A stretch of DNA of 22,756 bases, from contig JBGTQJ010000096.1 of NCBI GenBank assembly GCA_041941305.1, positions 1-22,756 of the forward strand, written 5' to 3'. Numbering within the stretch: position 1 is the stretch's first letter; each line of letters starts with the position of its first letter. Shown piece by piece: positions 7,501-15,718 of the stretch. Under the pieces are notes generated by a model. That model searched no databases. It was not told where the DNA came from and saw only the letters and a list, made by a program, of their open reading frames with translations. The position numbers were made by a program, and so were the translations under genes. This DNA comes from JANSWP01 sp041941305. GTDB taxonomy: Bacteria; Bacteroidota; Bacteroidia; Chitinophagales; Saprospiraceae.

Positions 7501-10500
7501 TTATTTATTGGCAAGCATAAAAAAACGGGCAAAAATGGTATCCTGAATGAAGCGACTTTTAAAAATGGTCGATCCCAGGATCAATCCTTTGGTTATCTTC
7601 AAATTGATGAAACGGGGGAAAATGGCATACTAAATGAGTCCGGAAATTTTATTAATGACTATGGTAACTTATCCATCGGATTGAACAAAAAACCTTTGGG
7701 TAATGGCATTCATAATAAAGCAAGTTTTCTCAACGAAACCTACCTGGACATTGGAAAAACAAACCTTGATGGGATTTTAAATGAAGCAGGCTTTTTTGAT
7801 AATCTTGGTATTATAGACTTGGGAATAACAGGAAAAATTGAGGGTGGAGGTATTCTGAATAAAGCCACCTTCCATAATTTTAGCCTCCTGGTGATTCAGG
7901 ACATTGATGGTAATGGCATTCTGAATGAAGCGGGTACTTTCCTAAATAACGATCTAATCATTATCGGTTCAGATAAATTAATAGGGGCTAATGGTATCTA
8001 TAATAAAGCATTCTTTGTAAATATCCCTAACCTGCCTTTTGGAGTAGGCAAAATACAAATAGAGGAAACAAATGAGAATGGCATTCTGAATGAAGCAGGC
8101 ACTTTCCAGAATGAGGGCCGCATTGATATTGGCGAGAATGAAAAAACGGGTATGAATGGCATTCGAAATGAAGCATTTTTCAATAACAAATTTGATGGTT
8201 ACATTCAAATAGATGAAACGGGGGATGATGGTATCTTAAATGAAGCAAGCACATTCAAATCAGACGGGATTATAGTCATAGGTGCAAGCAAAAAGACAGG
8301 TGGAGAGGGGGTTCATAATAAAGCCACTTTTAATAATACATCAACTGGATACATTCAGGTAGATGAATCAGCAACAGATGGCATTTTGAATGAAGGTACT
8401 TTTGAAAACAACTTTTCAATTTTTATAGGAGGAACTAAAAAAACGGGTGGAGCTGGCATCTACAATAAAAGTACTTTTAACAACAAGGCTGGAAGTGAAA
8501 TCACGATCGAAGAAACAACTGAGAGTGGCATATTTAATGAATCAGGAACATTCAACAATGAAAATTCCATTCGCATTGGTGAAAATAAAAAACCCCTGGG
8601 CTTGGGAATCGAAAACTTTGCTACACTCAATAATTTGGCTTGTGCAGAAATTCACCTTTTGCACAATTTCGAAAATTCAGGTTCTGCTATCAATGACGGT
8701 TTTTTTGGTCTGAATACCAATTTGGCCAACATCGCTGGCAATTTTACAAACTTTGGAGTCATCGAAGATGCACAAGGCACTTTTCCTACAGGTGGCATTT
8801 TTGTGAATAATGAGGTACGAATCGCACCTACCACCAGTAACAGTGGAGCAGTTATCCAAAGTGCTTTCGATTATAGCAGCCTGACAAATATAGACAGCCT
8901 CAGTATCTGGCTGGATGCCAATTATTCAAATTGGGCTGGAACCTTTGATGAAAACACGAATACTTTTACACCCAATCCTGCTCTAGCTCAGGGAGTACAT
9001 GACCTCTATGTTCTAGCTTATGACAATCGATGTTTTAGTCCTCAGAAAGCATCCTGGAAATTAACCATTCTGCAAGGTGCCTGCAATGCTCCGGTCGCCA
9101 ACTGCAAGGACATCGAAGTCATTCTGGATACAAAGGGAGAGGCGAGCATAACAGCTCAGGATGTAGATAATGGCAGTACGGCAGATTGTGGCTTACAAAG
9201 TCTGGAAATTGATATGGAAGATTTTGATTGTAGCCATGTTGGAATACCGCAAACGGTTACTTTGACCATTACAGATTTAAATAACAGCACAGATAATTGC
9301 ACAGCAACTGTCACTGTGACTGATGATGAAAAGCCCAATTTTAATGGCACTTGTCCCAGCTATCCCAATCCTATCGGCACAGACCAAGATGAGTGTTTTG
9401 CAACTATCAATTTTACACAACCAAATCCAAGCGACAATTGTGGTATAGCAGAATTGAAAGCCAAAATTTGGGATTCTAATAACAATGTCGTTAAAAATTG
9501 GACGACCAATCCAAATGGCGTTTTTACACTAGATACCTACAAAATCAAATGGCGGGCAAAAGATCCATCTGGAAATAAAAAAACTTGTACAGAGTATTTT
9601 ACTGTAGCAGATTTGCAAGCCCCTGATGTTCTATGCGTAGCTAATCTGGAAGTTCAATTAGTCAATGGAGCAGCATCTATTCCAGCTTCCAATTTTCAAG
9701 CAAGCAGTTCTGACAATTGCAGTACGAATCTGACTATCCCTCCTTTTCAAACTAACTTTGATTGTTCTGATAGGGGCATCACCCCAGTTAGCATCACTTC
9801 AACAGATGATGCAGGAAACGTTGGTGAATGTATCACTGAGGTCGAAGTAAAAGGAACCACATTGACCATCAATGACATAAGCCAAAATGAAGGAACTGGT
9901 TCAGGATTTACTTTTTTCTTTTTCAAAATCGAAAGAGCCGAAAATGATTGTACGCTACAGGTAGATTATGAAACCACCGATGGCGATGCTACTCTTGCTG
10001 ATAGTGACTATGTCTATAAAAACGGAACCGGTTATTTCGCACCAGGTGGTTCCTTTATAAGTTATGCCGTGGTAAGGGGAAAAAAAGATTCAAATTATGA
10101 AAGTGATGAAAATTTTTGGGTAGAATTGAGCAATCAAACACCAGGTGTGACTTTGATAAAGGACAAAGGGGAAGCAATGCTTTTAAATGACGATGCACCT
10201 CCATTAATTGGCAATCAAAATGATCACAATTCCACAGCTTTCAGTTCTTCTCAAAAGTTTTTAGGAAAAGCCAAATTGTATCCCAATCCGGTGAGGAATG
10301 GACTACATATTTCTATTCCGGAGTTATGGGTAGAACATGAATCTGTTCAGGTGGATTTATTGGATGTGCTTGGCAAAAGCTTGGTTGCTTTTGAGATGAT
10401 TGATAATCAAATAGTTGTAGAGGTATCTGCTTTGGCAGCCGGAATCTATCATATCCTTTTTACGGCAAAAGATGGAAAGCAATATTCAGATAAATTTGTG

Positions 10501-10512
10501 AAAGTAGATTAG
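4576..10512 (+). CDS. Giant T9SS-secreted dual-rung repeat protein with HYR and Calx-beta domains
   Basis: A 1978-residue secreted protein. Residues 1-28 are a signal peptide ending FINAQ. Residues 29-95 form a head with W-x-G...W...NW...G-x-P spacing (TTWTGN, AGNWTAGIP). From about 95 to 1375 there are about 26 paired repeats of about 49 residues. One half carries GGEIxIDETxxxGIxN, the other IxIGxNKKTGxxGIxN, each followed by an F-x-N turn; the 24-25-residue period suggests a parallel beta-solenoid. HYR-like beta domains follow at about 1503-1760 (SDNCG/SDNCS signatures), then a Calx-beta domain (about 1763-1874, with ESDENFWVEL) and a T9SS type A sorting domain (about 1900-1978, KLYPNPVRNG to the end). 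The likely role is a surface or matrix adhesin, but no ligand can be read from the sequence. The start is the only ATG in frame before the signal peptide; the leader atcgccATGa resembles that of the protease gene at 15718. Confidence 0.9.
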   Translation: MTQKFTLQFLVIIFCCFVVAGSQFINAQTTWTGNVNSDWSNAGNWTAGIPDANDSVTIPDVATNDPEIKAGTNAFAKSIKVEQGGALTIENTGSLTIDDSDNDGILNEGTVDNFGKILIISITSFFPNGIYNKGFFNNLPSGEIEIEEVLYGSGIWNENPNPFIPSGFFTNEGIISIGKEDIGDSGIKNLSWFSNLAGGEIKFGDCDIYSIDNSATFINEGNIKLGEIGYSFSGIYNTNIFKNNVGGNIYINKINLGIENSFGDFTNEGKIESVGSFLSTGIQNEGTFSNKASGEINIIYALTQCIWNHFGHFSNLGIINLGGPGEVMCKGIVNSGGETFFTNDGGQISIENSGVTFSCWPNETKSAILNQDYPSQFNNINGGNISIDIASGAGIINEGIFDNLSNSQISIEETEYAGIKNQGGGIFTNKSKIAIGENKKVGQSGISNENLFYNEIGGEVYIDETGEEGIFNSFMGSFFNKNKIIIGANKKTGGHGINAEGYIKNEPGGEIYIDETGDDGINSEDLFTNNGKIIIGANKKTGGRGIKGFIDNEAGGEIHIDETVSDGIFSTVLTNKGKIFIGANKKTGGHGINGFIDNAAGGEIHIDETEESGIFNVGSFITNKSTIIIGANKKVGKVGIYIGGVGTSFNNEINGEIHIDDTVDEGINNSNSFINEGKINIGQNKKIGSSGIFNEGDFGTFENKAGGEINIDETSSDGIYTDADFVNAGKITLGLNMKIGSTGIHNNALFKNKAGGEINIDETSFNGIDSMDDFVNEGNINIGQNKKTGNTGLSNRDLFVNKPGGEINIDETGGSGIYNEEADFENGGKITLGLNKKIGKNGIFNDDGNFENEAGGEINIEETTLDGIENDGNFTNEGNLSIGMNQKIGGIGIHNQSSFINANEIHIDETLGDGIFNESGTFNAGNLNIGLNKKTGGNGIHNKADFYSGAIINIEETGENGIWNEAGTFEHIDADLFIGKHKKTGKNGILNEATFKNGRSQDQSFGYLQIDETGENGILNESGNFINDYGNLSIGLNKKPLGNGIHNKASFLNETYLDIGKTNLDGILNEAGFFDNLGIIDLGITGKIEGGGILNKATFHNFSLLVIQDIDGNGILNEAGTFLNNDLIIIGSDKLIGANGIYNKAFFVNIPNLPFGVGKIQIEETNENGILNEAGTFQNEGRIDIGENEKTGMNGIRNEAFFNNKFDGYIQIDETGDDGILNEASTFKSDGIIVIGASKKTGGEGVHNKATFNNTSTGYIQVDESATDGILNEGTFENNFSIFIGGTKKTGGAGIYNKSTFNNKAGSEITIEETTESGIFNESGTFNNENSIRIGENKKPLGLGIENFATLNNLACAEIHLLHNFENSGSAINDGFFGLNTNLANIAGNFTNFGVIEDAQGTFPTGGIFVNNEVRIAPTTSNSGAVIQSAFDYSSLTNIDSLSIWLDANYSNWAGTFDENTNTFTPNPALAQGVHDLYVLAYDNRCFSPQKASWKLTILQGACNAPVANCKDIEVILDTKGEASITAQDVDNGSTADCGLQSLEIDMEDFDCSHVGIPQTVTLTITDLNNSTDNCTATVTVTDDEKPNFNGTCPSYPNPIGTDQDECFATINFTQPNPSDNCGIAELKAKIWDSNNNVVKNWTTNPNGVFTLDTYKIKWRAKDPSGNKKTCTEYFTVADLQAPDVLCVANLEVQLVNGAASIPASNFQASSSDNCSTNLTIPPFQTNFDCSDRGITPVSITSTDDAGNVGECITEVEVKGTTLTINDISQNEGTGSGFTFFFFKIERAENDCTLQVDYETTDGDATLADSDYVYKNGTGYFAPGGSFISYAVVRGKKDSNYESDENFWVELSNQTPGVTLIKDKGEAMLLNDDAPPLIGNQNDHNSTAFSSSQKFLGKAKLYPNPVRNGLHISIPELWVEHESVQVDLLDVLGKSLVAFEMIDNQIVVEVSALAAGIYHILFTAKDGKQYSDKFVKVD

Positions 10513-10525
10513 CAGTTCCAGCTTT

Positions 10526-10837
10526 CTAGATTGTTTCAAAACTTTTGGCGGCTTGCAAAGCATCTTTTGAGCCTGCTTTCACATAGATGGGTTGTCTGTG
10601 GATTCTTGGTTCTGCTTCGTCTCCTTGATAGACTTCTTCAGAAGCTTTCCACTATGCTTCTGCTTCGGCGATCGCAGACCAAATGTAAGCATTGCTATCT
10701 GTTGGGACATTTTGATTAAAGTTTTCTTTGTTACAGGCAATCGCCAAAAATTTGGGCAAAATGCCCAAATTTTTGGCGATTGCCTCCAGAAAAGTCTTTG
10801 GCGCAGCTTGCTGCCCCTCCTTTAGCACGCTAAACAC
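10526..10837 (-). pseudogene. Possible decayed coding remnant with an in-frame stop
   Basis: On the minus strand a 61-codon frame (10837 to a TAG at 10652-10654) continues in the same frame for 41 more codons to a TAG at 10526-10528. The protein-like part runs from DSNAYIWSAIAEAEA through the stop to WKASEEVYQGDEAEPRIHRQ and ends KSFETI. Bridging one stop gives about 100 residues. The upstream half is interrupted by a 24-bp perfect hairpin, so the true 5' end is unclear. I recognise no family. It may be the tail of a lost gene, but low-complexity purine bias on this strand could also keep a frame open by chance. Confidence 0.3.
10735..10785. repeat. Perfect 24-bp hairpin with 3-nt loop
   Basis: The arms 10735-10758 and 10762-10785 are a perfect inverted repeat around an AAA loop. 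The stem includes aggcaatcgcc and aaaaatttgggca. It sits in the convergent gap between the giant gene and the short paralogue. No T tract follows on either strand, so it is not a typical intrinsic terminator, though a stem this stable could still end or protect transcripts. Confidence 0.8.
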
Positions 10838-10890
10838 ATACCTTTTCTGACTTGAGGTTCATGAGTGTGAGAATTTGAGAATTATTTTCA

Positions 10891-10938
10891 TCTCTCAATC
10901 TCTCAATCTCTCAATCTCTCACACTCTCAATCTCTCAA
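10891..10938. repeat. 8-bp minisatellite, six units
   Basis: There are six tandem units of tctctcaa: 10891-10898, 10899-10906, 10907-10914, a variant tctctcac at 10915-10922, actctcaa at 10923-10930, and tctctcaa at 10931-10938. A related inverted piece (gagtgtgagaatttgaga) lies just upstream at 10863-10880. The tract is intergenic, about 60 bp beyond the stop codon of the short paralogue. Confidence 0.9.
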
Positions 10939-10998
10939 AATATATGGTACATCAAAGCGCTACTTCTCCTACCCTACCTTTTTTGCCTTGTGCAGAAT

Positions 10999-11487
10999 CT
11001 AGTCATATAAATGTAGCGCTAGTCCTTCCATCTCTTTCAGATCACCAAGTAGGACAAAGCCTTCATTTTTTAAATGATGAATATTTCCTTCAATTCTGGA
11101 AAGACCAGTATTATCTATTTTAATAAAGCCGGCATTCTTCAAATCACCAATGAGCAAAAGCCCATAATTAAATGTTTGAATCCCATCAATAGACAGTTTT
11201 CCTTCCTTCAAAATACTCAAGGAGGCACCACTCTGAATTTCGAGGCTGGCGATTGAGGGTACTTCATTCTTCAACACAGGAAAATAACCTGATTCGGTGC
11301 TGACATTGGGAATAATGATAGCATCCTGACTCAAATCTGGCACTCGATTCTCACTCCAGTTTCTGGGCTGATTCCACTCCGTTTCTTGTCCGGGAAAACC
11401 ACCCAACCAATAATTTTGAGCAATAGAATTCGTGTTGGTCAAAAAGACAAATAAAAAAGATGTTAAAATGATGATTGGCGTTTTCAT
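10999..11487 (-). CDS. Short secreted paralogue of the giant protein's head domain
   Basis: A 162-residue protein with a clear signal peptide (MKTPIIILTSFLFVFL to about SIAQ, residue 24). The mature part begins NYWLGG and has the same W...NW...VP layout (EWNQPRNWSENRVPDL) as the head of the giant protein at 4576. It continues into a few rung-like segments: LEIQSGASLSI, LLLIGDLKNAGFIKI and HHLKNEGFVLLGDLK. It stops there, with no long repeat array, HYR, Calx-beta or T9SS sorting domain. It is therefore either a truncated former full-length paralogue or a small periplasmic or secreted form. It points toward the giant gene in convergent orientation. The ATG at 11487 is right before the signal peptide; the leader is A/T-rich without a Shine-Dalgarno sequence. 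Confidence 0.7.
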   Translation of the reverse strand: MKTPIIILTSFLFVFLTNTNSIAQNYWLGGFPGQETEWNQPRNWSENRVPDLSQDAIIIPNVSTESGYFPVLKNEVPSIASLEIQSGASLSILKEGKLSIDGIQTFNYGLLLIGDLKNAGFIKIDNTGLSRIEGNIHHLKNEGFVLLGDLKEMEGLALHLYD

Positions 11488-11639
11488 AAGGATATATTTT
11501 TTGTGATAAAATTTGATAAAAAAACACCAAACCGAGTTTAGGAAAAAAAGGAAATGCTTTATTTTGGAAAAGAAGATTAGATACCTGCAATATACATTAA
11601 AAAGTACTCATAATCAAGTATTTATACAAAAAATAAGTT
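11488..11639. other. Upstream region of the short paralogue gene
   Basis: A/T-rich sequence that should hold the minus-strand promoter for the gene ending at 10999. No promoter motif stands out clearly enough to call. No credible gene is present. Confidence 0.4.
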
Positions 11640-11670
11640 AAAAAAAAAGACATCGGCTGCCAAGCCGATG
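11640..11670 (-). terminator. Intrinsic terminator on the minus strand
   Basis: Read on the minus strand, an 8-bp stem (11663-11670 with 11651-11658, catcggct/agccgatg) with a 4-nt loop is followed after two bases by a run of nine T (11648-11640). This is a classic rho-independent terminator shape. It lies between the protease gene and the short paralogue, both on the minus strand, and would insulate them. Confidence 0.7.
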
Positions 11671-11744
11671 CCTACAAAAAAAGTTGTATTCGCCAAGTAA
11701 TTTTGAGGTGTTTGTTCTTTTGTTTTTTGCCTATAAATTATTCA

Positions 11745-11788
11745 GTGGGTTGACCTATTCCATATTGGTTTTTAATAGGTCAACTCAC
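11745..11788. repeat. 15-bp hairpin
   Basis: The arm gtgggttgacctatt (11745-11759) pairs with aataggtcaactcac (11774-11788) with a single G-T wobble and a 14-nt loop. It lies in the gap downstream of the protease gene, between two terminator-like hairpins. Its role is unknown. Confidence 0.6.
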
Positions 11789-11821
11789 TTCTACCATTCA
11801 GGTCTAATTGATTTTAAAAAT

Positions 11822-11863
11822 GGGGCTGTTTTATCAGCTGTTGCTATTATTTAAAACAGCCCC
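11822..11863 (-). terminator. Terminator-like hairpin downstream of the protease gene
   Basis: The arm ggggctgtttta (11822-11833) pairs perfectly with taaaacagcccc (11852-11863), giving a 12-bp stem. On the minus strand it is followed by an ATTTTT tract (11821-11816). It lies about 220 bp after the protease stop codon and is the first plausible terminator for that transcript. Confidence 0.55.
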
Positions 11864-12085
11864 CTTGTTCATTTTCAATAATTAAGTACAAGGTTTGAAA
11901 CATAATATCTTATAGTTCTTAAATTAATAATTTTGGATTTAAAAACAAGCCCTGAAAAACCCGATCCAGAGCTTGCAAGAAATCATCCGTTAGGTTTTAT
12001 TTGTTGCGTTTGTGTGAAAAAACATACATAAACACTTGAACACTCTAACACCTGCTCGCAAGGAGTCCCTTTGGGAAACACAACC

Positions 12086-15000
12086 CTATTCAACAATCAA
12101 CTTCTTCGAAATCTGCTCATTTTCAGTCTGAATTTTCACCAAATAGATTCCAGGATTGATAGTTTCCAAATCCAAATCGAAGTATCTGTCAGAATTGACC
12201 AAAAAGGATTCGGCAAGAAGGAGTTGCCCATTGATGCTTCTCAAACTGATTTCCACCATTTGCTCAAATTCAATATTTTGCAAGGAAATAGTCGCCTTGT
12301 CTGTTGCAGGATTTGGGAAAATGCCTATTTGGTAATTATTATTGGCTAAGGCATTCTGATTTCCACCATTCCAGCCAATCATGGATTGCGCAGTTGATTC
12401 ACTTGCCACAACCAAGCCACCCAATTCTCCGGTCACATTGGCAGTAAAACTACCTGCAATGACATTGGAAGGGGTCTTTTTGATGTCTTCATAAATAGCT
12501 ATTGATTCTGTAGTATTAGGAGCCGATGCATCATCAATATTTGTTGCAGTAGTATTAAAAAGATTCAAATCTTCGCGGTCTTCGCCTGTGGCGGACTCAA
12601 AACCCGAAATTTCTGCTTCGGAGTAGTAGAGTGTTATGTCAACATCCGCATTCGAAGTTGGAAAATCAGGGCTAAAGCGAATGGCTTTGGAAGCACTATT
12701 TCCCGTAAAGAAGCTTTCTGCATCGCTTCCAGATCTTTCTACTGACAAAGAAGTACAACCAAAATCGTGGCTGGTATTGTTGACTACTTTGGCAAGCAAT
12801 TGTCCGTCGTTTGCACTGTAGAAATAAACGGTTTCGTTTGCTCCGATGTATTCTTCACCGCTGTCATTCAAATCACTTTCTATTTGGCGAGTCATGCCAT
12901 TTACGCGCACATCATCAATGCTAAAGCTAAAGGCTGTACCCACAAGTGGGTCATTTTGCCAGCGGAAACCGAGGTAAAACTGTTGATTGGCAAAAAGTTC
13001 AGACAAATCTGCTGAATAAGTCCCTGAAGCTACCGTTGCACCAAAATTGTCGCCTACAAAAACAGCATCCAAATCATAGAAGGTCACGCCATCAAAGGAA
13101 TACGTCAAAGAGCCATAATCAAAAGGCGCTGCTCCACCAATTGCTATATCTGTTTCGCCACCAGCTTCCCAATCAAAAGAAACGGTTACCTGGTTCATGC
13201 CCCTGGCATCTATTTGTGGTGTATGCAAGGTCAAATCAGTCATGTTGTTATTGCCCTCATAATTAGGTGCTACACCTGTGAAGCTGATATAGGCTTTTCC
13301 GGCATAGCTTCCGAAATGCCATTGGTTGCCACTGCTCAAAGCTGCCACTTGCCCCCAGCCAGCAGGCATGGAAGTAGTTAAGAATCTTTCAAACAACAAA
13401 CTCTTTTGTCCAATTCCAATAACCGGATTTACATCGTCATCGCGGATAGTCAAAGTATAAACATCAGAACCTGGAGCTGCCCCTGCGCTTGCAGGAATCG
13501 TCAAGACGATGGTTTCGTCTCCCTCTTCTGCTGCATCATCAATGATGGAAATGGTCACTTTTATGGTAGAAAATCCATTGCCTGTGTAAGAAATGCTTTG
13601 AGAAGATAGTGTATAGTCAGTTCCTTGAGTTGCTGTTCCTCCTACTGTTAGATTGAAACTTACCGGAGCATTCACAAAAATGTCAATATCATGTGTTTTG
13701 CTATCATCGCAGAAGCCATTTCCGTCTGCTGCCTCATTCACTGTCTCTTCGATTGTTAAAAATCCAGTAGAAATGGAACCACTTTCGCAAGTAAACTCAT
13801 CTCCTATCCCAACACCAAACCAAGCATTTGTTACCGCTTCTTCTTCCACAGAACAAGGTCCGTAAACCGAACGAGCATAAGTAATGGAAGCTGCACGAGC
13901 TTCTGCAAATTTTGAGTTGGGTCCTAAAAGTACTTCTGTACCAAAAGCAATCAATTCTGCTTTGGCAAAACCAATGCCTGTTACAGAATAGGAATCTCCC
14001 TTGTCATTGACACCATCATCAGGTGAGATACCCGAACCTACAGTCATTAAATAGAACCATTTATTCAATACGCCACTATTGGAGTGAACACCACAGTAGT
14101 CATTTGCCAAAGTAGGTTCACCACATTCTGGATTTGTCCAGTTGGAGCCTCCATAAGTATCGGGGTCTCCAGCCAATTTAGGATCATCCATCCATCGAAG
14201 TGCTTTGTTCAAATTATTGGGTCCCTGACGATTGTCAACTTGTTCGCCAATGCCCCAGTATTTGTAATCAAAGGTTTCATTTGAGTAAGTATCTGTTACA
14301 TAAGCCTCCACGCATGCTGCCCAAATGTCAGAGAAACCTTCGTTCATCGCACCTGATTCGCGTCGATACACCAAATCTGCGGTGTGAGAACATACGGCAT
14401 GACCAATCTCATGTGCACAAACATCTATAGAAGTCAGTGGAGCAAAGCTTCCGGTGTATTGTCCATTGCCCAAATCCCTGAAACTACCATCTCCATAGGT
14501 CATCACAGAGCCATTCCAGAAGGCATTGTCATATCCTTCGCCATAGTGTACATAGCTATTGATTTTTGCATCATTATCATCAAAAGATTTGCGTCCATGA
14601 CGGTCTTTCCAGTAGTCATATACCATCGCTGCACCCCAGTGCGCATCCCAGGCAATATCATCATTGACTGCTTCAGTAGTAGTTGGAGCAGGGTCGCGAA
14701 CATGCTCACCCAAAGTCCAGATGTTGTCATCATCTACTACATCTGTTGCCAAAGAATACAAAACAGCTACTGAAATAGGCGCACCGCCCAATCCATTCAT
14801 ATCATAAGTTTGAATGCCATTTCCACGCGTTTGGTCGTACAAAATGAAATAGTCTTGATCGAGTGGATATTCAGGACTTGGATTCTGACCAGGCACTTCT
14901 GTTGTTTGAATGGTTTTGATACCATTGTAGCGCGTTTGTACAGAAGCATGCGCATGCTTGATAATCATATCCTTCAACATCACCTTGCCTGTATGGGCAT

Positions 15001-15718
15001 TGACATAAACCCAATCGCGGCTAATCGGTTGATTGGCGTAAATGTTGAATTTATAAGCCAAATCCAAATCGACAGGATCCGTATCGTAATCATCTACGAT
15101 TACCAATTCTCCCTTTGGGGTATGTTCTTCTATTTCTGCCTGTATTTTATTGGAAATCTCAGGAGCCAATACTAAAATATTATAGTTCTTGTCAATGTAT
15201 TCCCAAACGTACTCCTCAGCGCCGATGTGGTCTAAAGCAGCTTGTAGCGCTTGCTCTTCAGTAAGTGTAGGACTTGTATTGAGATCATTGATTTCATAAA
15301 ACTCTCCATTCAGGGCAACGACCTTGTCTGCTTTTGACATGGCCACATACTGCCCGTGTACTACTTTAATATCTTTATAATATTGCTGATATCGTACAAA
15401 CTCAATATCATCCTGGTGATCCATCTTTCGATAAAATTCAAGTTTATCCGTACCTTCTCGAAGGTTCAAATTCTCCTTTAGCAAAGACCGAACATCCCTC
15501 ATTTGGTAATTCGATTGATTCATTTTGAACTGAATCATATTCGGCGTACCTCTCTCAGCAGACATTTCTACTCGTTCTACTTCAGGTTTTTGTTCAATCC
15601 GTTGTTTTTGTTGTAAAATTTGCTGAGTCGTTTTTTGCGCAAAGGCCGCAACGCTCATTAAAAGGAAGATAAAAAGAAGACTTGTAATGTTTTTTGTAAA
15701 TGATTTCGCAGTTATCAT
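12086..15718 (-). CDS. Secreted M4 (thermolysin-type) metalloprotease with Calx-beta and T9SS sorting domains
   Basis: A 1210-residue zinc endopeptidase. A signal peptide (1-27, ending AAFAQ) is followed by an FTP/PepSY-type propeptide (about 60-250) that normally keeps the enzyme inactive until cleaved. The M4 catalytic domain spans about 260-640. It has HEIGH (436-440; ligands H436 and H440, catalytic E437), the third ligand E460 in NEGFSD at the usual +24 spacing, and the catalytic histidine H545 in GVHSNSGVLNKWFYL. Then come a Calx-beta-like domain (about 651-763), a choice-of-anchor/jelly-roll-like domain (about 774-945), a linker region, and a T9SS type A sorting domain (about 1130-1210, GIFPNPATDKATIS). 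All catalytic residues are present, so it should be active outside the cell. It is a single-gene unit read leftwards. The leader atcgccATGa matches that of the giant gene. Confidence 0.95.
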   Translation of the reverse strand: MITAKSFTKNITSLLFIFLLMSVAAFAQKTTQQILQQKQRIEQKPEVERVEMSAERGTPNMIQFKMNQSNYQMRDVRSLLKENLNLREGTDKLEFYRKMDHQDDIEFVRYQQYYKDIKVVHGQYVAMSKADKVVALNGEFYEINDLNTSPTLTEEQALQAALDHIGAEEYVWEYIDKNYNILVLAPEISNKIQAEIEEHTPKGELVIVDDYDTDPVDLDLAYKFNIYANQPISRDWVYVNAHTGKVMLKDMIIKHAHASVQTRYNGIKTIQTTEVPGQNPSPEYPLDQDYFILYDQTRGNGIQTYDMNGLGGAPISVAVLYSLATDVVDDDNIWTLGEHVRDPAPTTTEAVNDDIAWDAHWGAAMVYDYWKDRHGRKSFDDNDAKINSYVHYGEGYDNAFWNGSVMTYGDGSFRDLGNGQYTGSFAPLTSIDVCAHEIGHAVCSHTADLVYRRESGAMNEGFSDIWAACVEAYVTDTYSNETFDYKYWGIGEQVDNRQGPNNLNKALRWMDDPKLAGDPDTYGGSNWTNPECGEPTLANDYCGVHSNSGVLNKWFYLMTVGSGISPDDGVNDKGDSYSVTGIGFAKAELIAFGTEVLLGPNSKFAEARAASITYARSVYGPCSVEEEAVTNAWFGVGIGDEFTCESGSISTGFLTIEETVNEAADGNGFCDDSKTHDIDIFVNAPVSFNLTVGGTATQGTDYTLSSQSISYTGNGFSTIKVTISIIDDAAEEGDETIVLTIPASAGAAPGSDVYTLTIRDDDVNPVIGIGQKSLLFERFLTTSMPAGWGQVAALSSGNQWHFGSYAGKAYISFTGVAPNYEGNNNMTDLTLHTPQIDARGMNQVTVSFDWEAGGETDIAIGGAAPFDYGSLTYSFDGVTFYDLDAVFVGDNFGATVASGTYSADLSELFANQQFYLGFRWQNDPLVGTAFSFSIDDVRVNGMTRQIESDLNDSGEEYIGANETVYFYSANDGQLLAKVVNNTSHDFGCTSLSVERSGSDAESFFTGNSASKAIRFSPDFPTSNADVDITLYYSEAEISGFESATGEDREDLNLFNTTATNIDDASAPNTTESIAIYEDIKKTPSNVIAGSFTANVTGELGGLVVASESTAQSMIGWNGGNQNALANNNYQIGIFPNPATDKATISLQNIEFEQMVEISLRSINGQLLLAESFLVNSDRYFDLDLETINPGIYLVKIQTENEQISKKLIVE

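Noticed and set aside
14384..14773. 129-codon frame opposite the M4 catalytic domain
   Set aside because: The opposite strand carries all catalytic residues in a continuous 1210-codon gene, so this is a shadow.
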